This document shows, piece after piece, positions 5,798 to 6,355 of a stretch of DNA of 6,355 nucleotides. The DNA is from Pseudomonadota bacterium. GTDB taxonomy: Bacteria > Desulfobacterota > Desulfobacteria > Desulfobacterales > Desulfobacteraceae. The notes beneath the pieces are model-generated. The model did no database searches and was not told the origin of the DNA. It saw only the letters and a program-made list of their open reading frames with translations. The stretch spans positions 1 to 6,355 of the forward strand of contig JAHIVS010000573.1 of the NCBI GenBank assembly GCA_018816605.1, in the 5' to 3' direction. The position numbers and the translations under genes were made by a program. Position 1 is the first letter of the stretch, and every line of letters starts with the position of its first letter.

Positions 5798-6355
5798 TTA
5801 AATTCGTATTTGGTCCAGATTATCGGGCGAGATGGCCCGTTTTCCCTGCTCAATCTCCCGGACCATATTAAAAATCTGGTCATTCACCGGTGTGGGAACC
5901 TGGTGTTTCTTGCCATTTTCCGTGATAAACCCGGTTAAATAATCGATTTCCGTTGGCTGTTTTCGTTCAAGGGACTGGAGCATGGACGATTTGAGTCGTC
6001 GGTATTTAAATCCCAGTGCCCGTAAAAACAGATGGCGCTTCAGTGCCAAACTCATTCCGCCTTTTTGAAGAAAGGTGTAGTAATCAAGCTTTCCGGCAAA
6101 TATTTCGACCTTGATCTCCATGACGTCGGCAACGGCCATGGCCTCTTCCATGATCCGTAAAAAAACAAGTCTCACCTTTTTTTTGGCCAGCATCTGTTCC
6201 AGGTAGAGGCCGCACACCGCTCCCACGGATGTGATGCAGGAGTTGATGATCAGCTTGGAATAGAGGCTGCCGCCGATATTCTCTGAAATCAGGCAGACAA
6301 GTACATTGTTTAAAACAGATTGCACCTGCACCAATCGGGGGTCTTTCTTATTATC
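5798..6355 (-). CDS. Ketopantoate reductase (PanE/ApbA) family protein, C-terminal domain (5' end outside window)
   Basis: 185 C-terminal residues are visible; the frame is open to the window's right edge, so the NADP-binding Rossmann domain is missing. PanE reduces 2-dehydropantoate to pantoate with NADPH in pantothenate synthesis. The family's C-terminal helical domain is clear: a Lys/Asn pair in LYSKLIINSC (Lys34 and Asn38 of the visible part), SSMLQSLERKQPTEIDYLTGFI (Ser124, Glu136), then a VPTPVN segment and MVREIEQGKR. Lys34, Asn38, Ser124 and Glu136 align with Lys176, Asn180, Ser244 and Glu256 of E. coli PanE, including the 12-residue Ser-Glu spacing. Asn184 and Asn194 of E. coli are Thr and Leu here, and the usual NG after TEIDY is TG. 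An extra 30-40 residues, rich in Lys and Arg, lies before SSML compared with E. coli. Because of these changes it may be a paralogue acting on another 2-oxoacid, so I give no symbol. Confidence 0.85.
   Translation of the reverse strand, partial: DNKKDPRLVQVQSVLNNVLVCLISENIGGSLYSKLIINSCITSVGAVCGLYLEQMLAKKKVRLVFLRIMEEAMAVADVMEIKVEIFAGKLDYYTFLQKGGMSLALKRHLFLRALGFKYRRLKSSMLQSLERKQPTEIDYLTGFITENGKKHQVPTPVNDQIFNMVREIEQGKRAISPDNLDQIRI

Noticed and set aside
1..6355. Novel defence, mobile or multi-gene system
   Set aside because: Every gene belongs to a familiar family, genes abut normally, and there are no nuclease, transposase, integrase, reverse transcriptase or spaced-repeat signatures on either strand.

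Overview
The window reads as ordinary bacterial chromosome, most likely from a Desulfobacter-like sulfate reducer (Desulfobacterota). That assignment is an inference from the flavour of the proteins, chiefly the PAS histidine kinase with a long HisKA insertion and the ketopantoate-reductase-like C-terminus. No 16S or other taxonomic marker is present. Coding density is high and no gap without a gene exceeds 300 bases. There is no tRNA, rRNA, IS element, phage gene, CRISPR array or toxin-antitoxin pair that I can see.

Region 1 (1-1541, + strand) is proline biosynthesis. It holds the last 70 residues of glutamate 5-kinase (ProB, PUA domain), cut by the window edge, followed 34 bases later by a complete proA for gamma-glutamyl phosphate reductase. 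The two enzymes catalyse successive steps from glutamate to glutamate semialdehyde and look like one operon. ProA carries an unusual N-terminal extension made of three 6-residue repeats.

Region 2 (1585-3799) is a divergent pair. On the - strand lies a YqhD-type iron-dependent-family alcohol dehydrogenase / aldehyde reductase. On the + strand lies an AraC-family regulator that resembles E. coli YqhC across its whole length. This mirrors the enterobacterial yqhC-yqhD arrangement, where the regulator activates the reductase in response to toxic aldehydes. The 181-base gap between them contains a 35-bp dyad and a third related half-site at 28-29-base spacing, which are good candidates for the regulator's operators.

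Region 3 (3854-5665, - strand) is a membrane-bound sensor histidine kinase with six predicted membrane segments, one PAS domain, HisKA and HATPase_c. It probably uses a TTG start, is visibly AT-richer than proA, and has no response regulator beside it within the window.

Region 4 (5798-6355, - strand) is the C-terminal 185 residues of a ketopantoate reductase (PanE/ApbA) family protein, cut by the right edge. It keeps the catalytic-type Lys, Asn, Ser and Glu but lacks two asparagines seen in E. coli PanE, so its substrate is uncertain.

I found no convincing undescribed multi-gene system. The points most worth checking are the yqhC/yqhD-type operator array, the ProA repeat, the PanE-like active-site changes and the orphan kinase.
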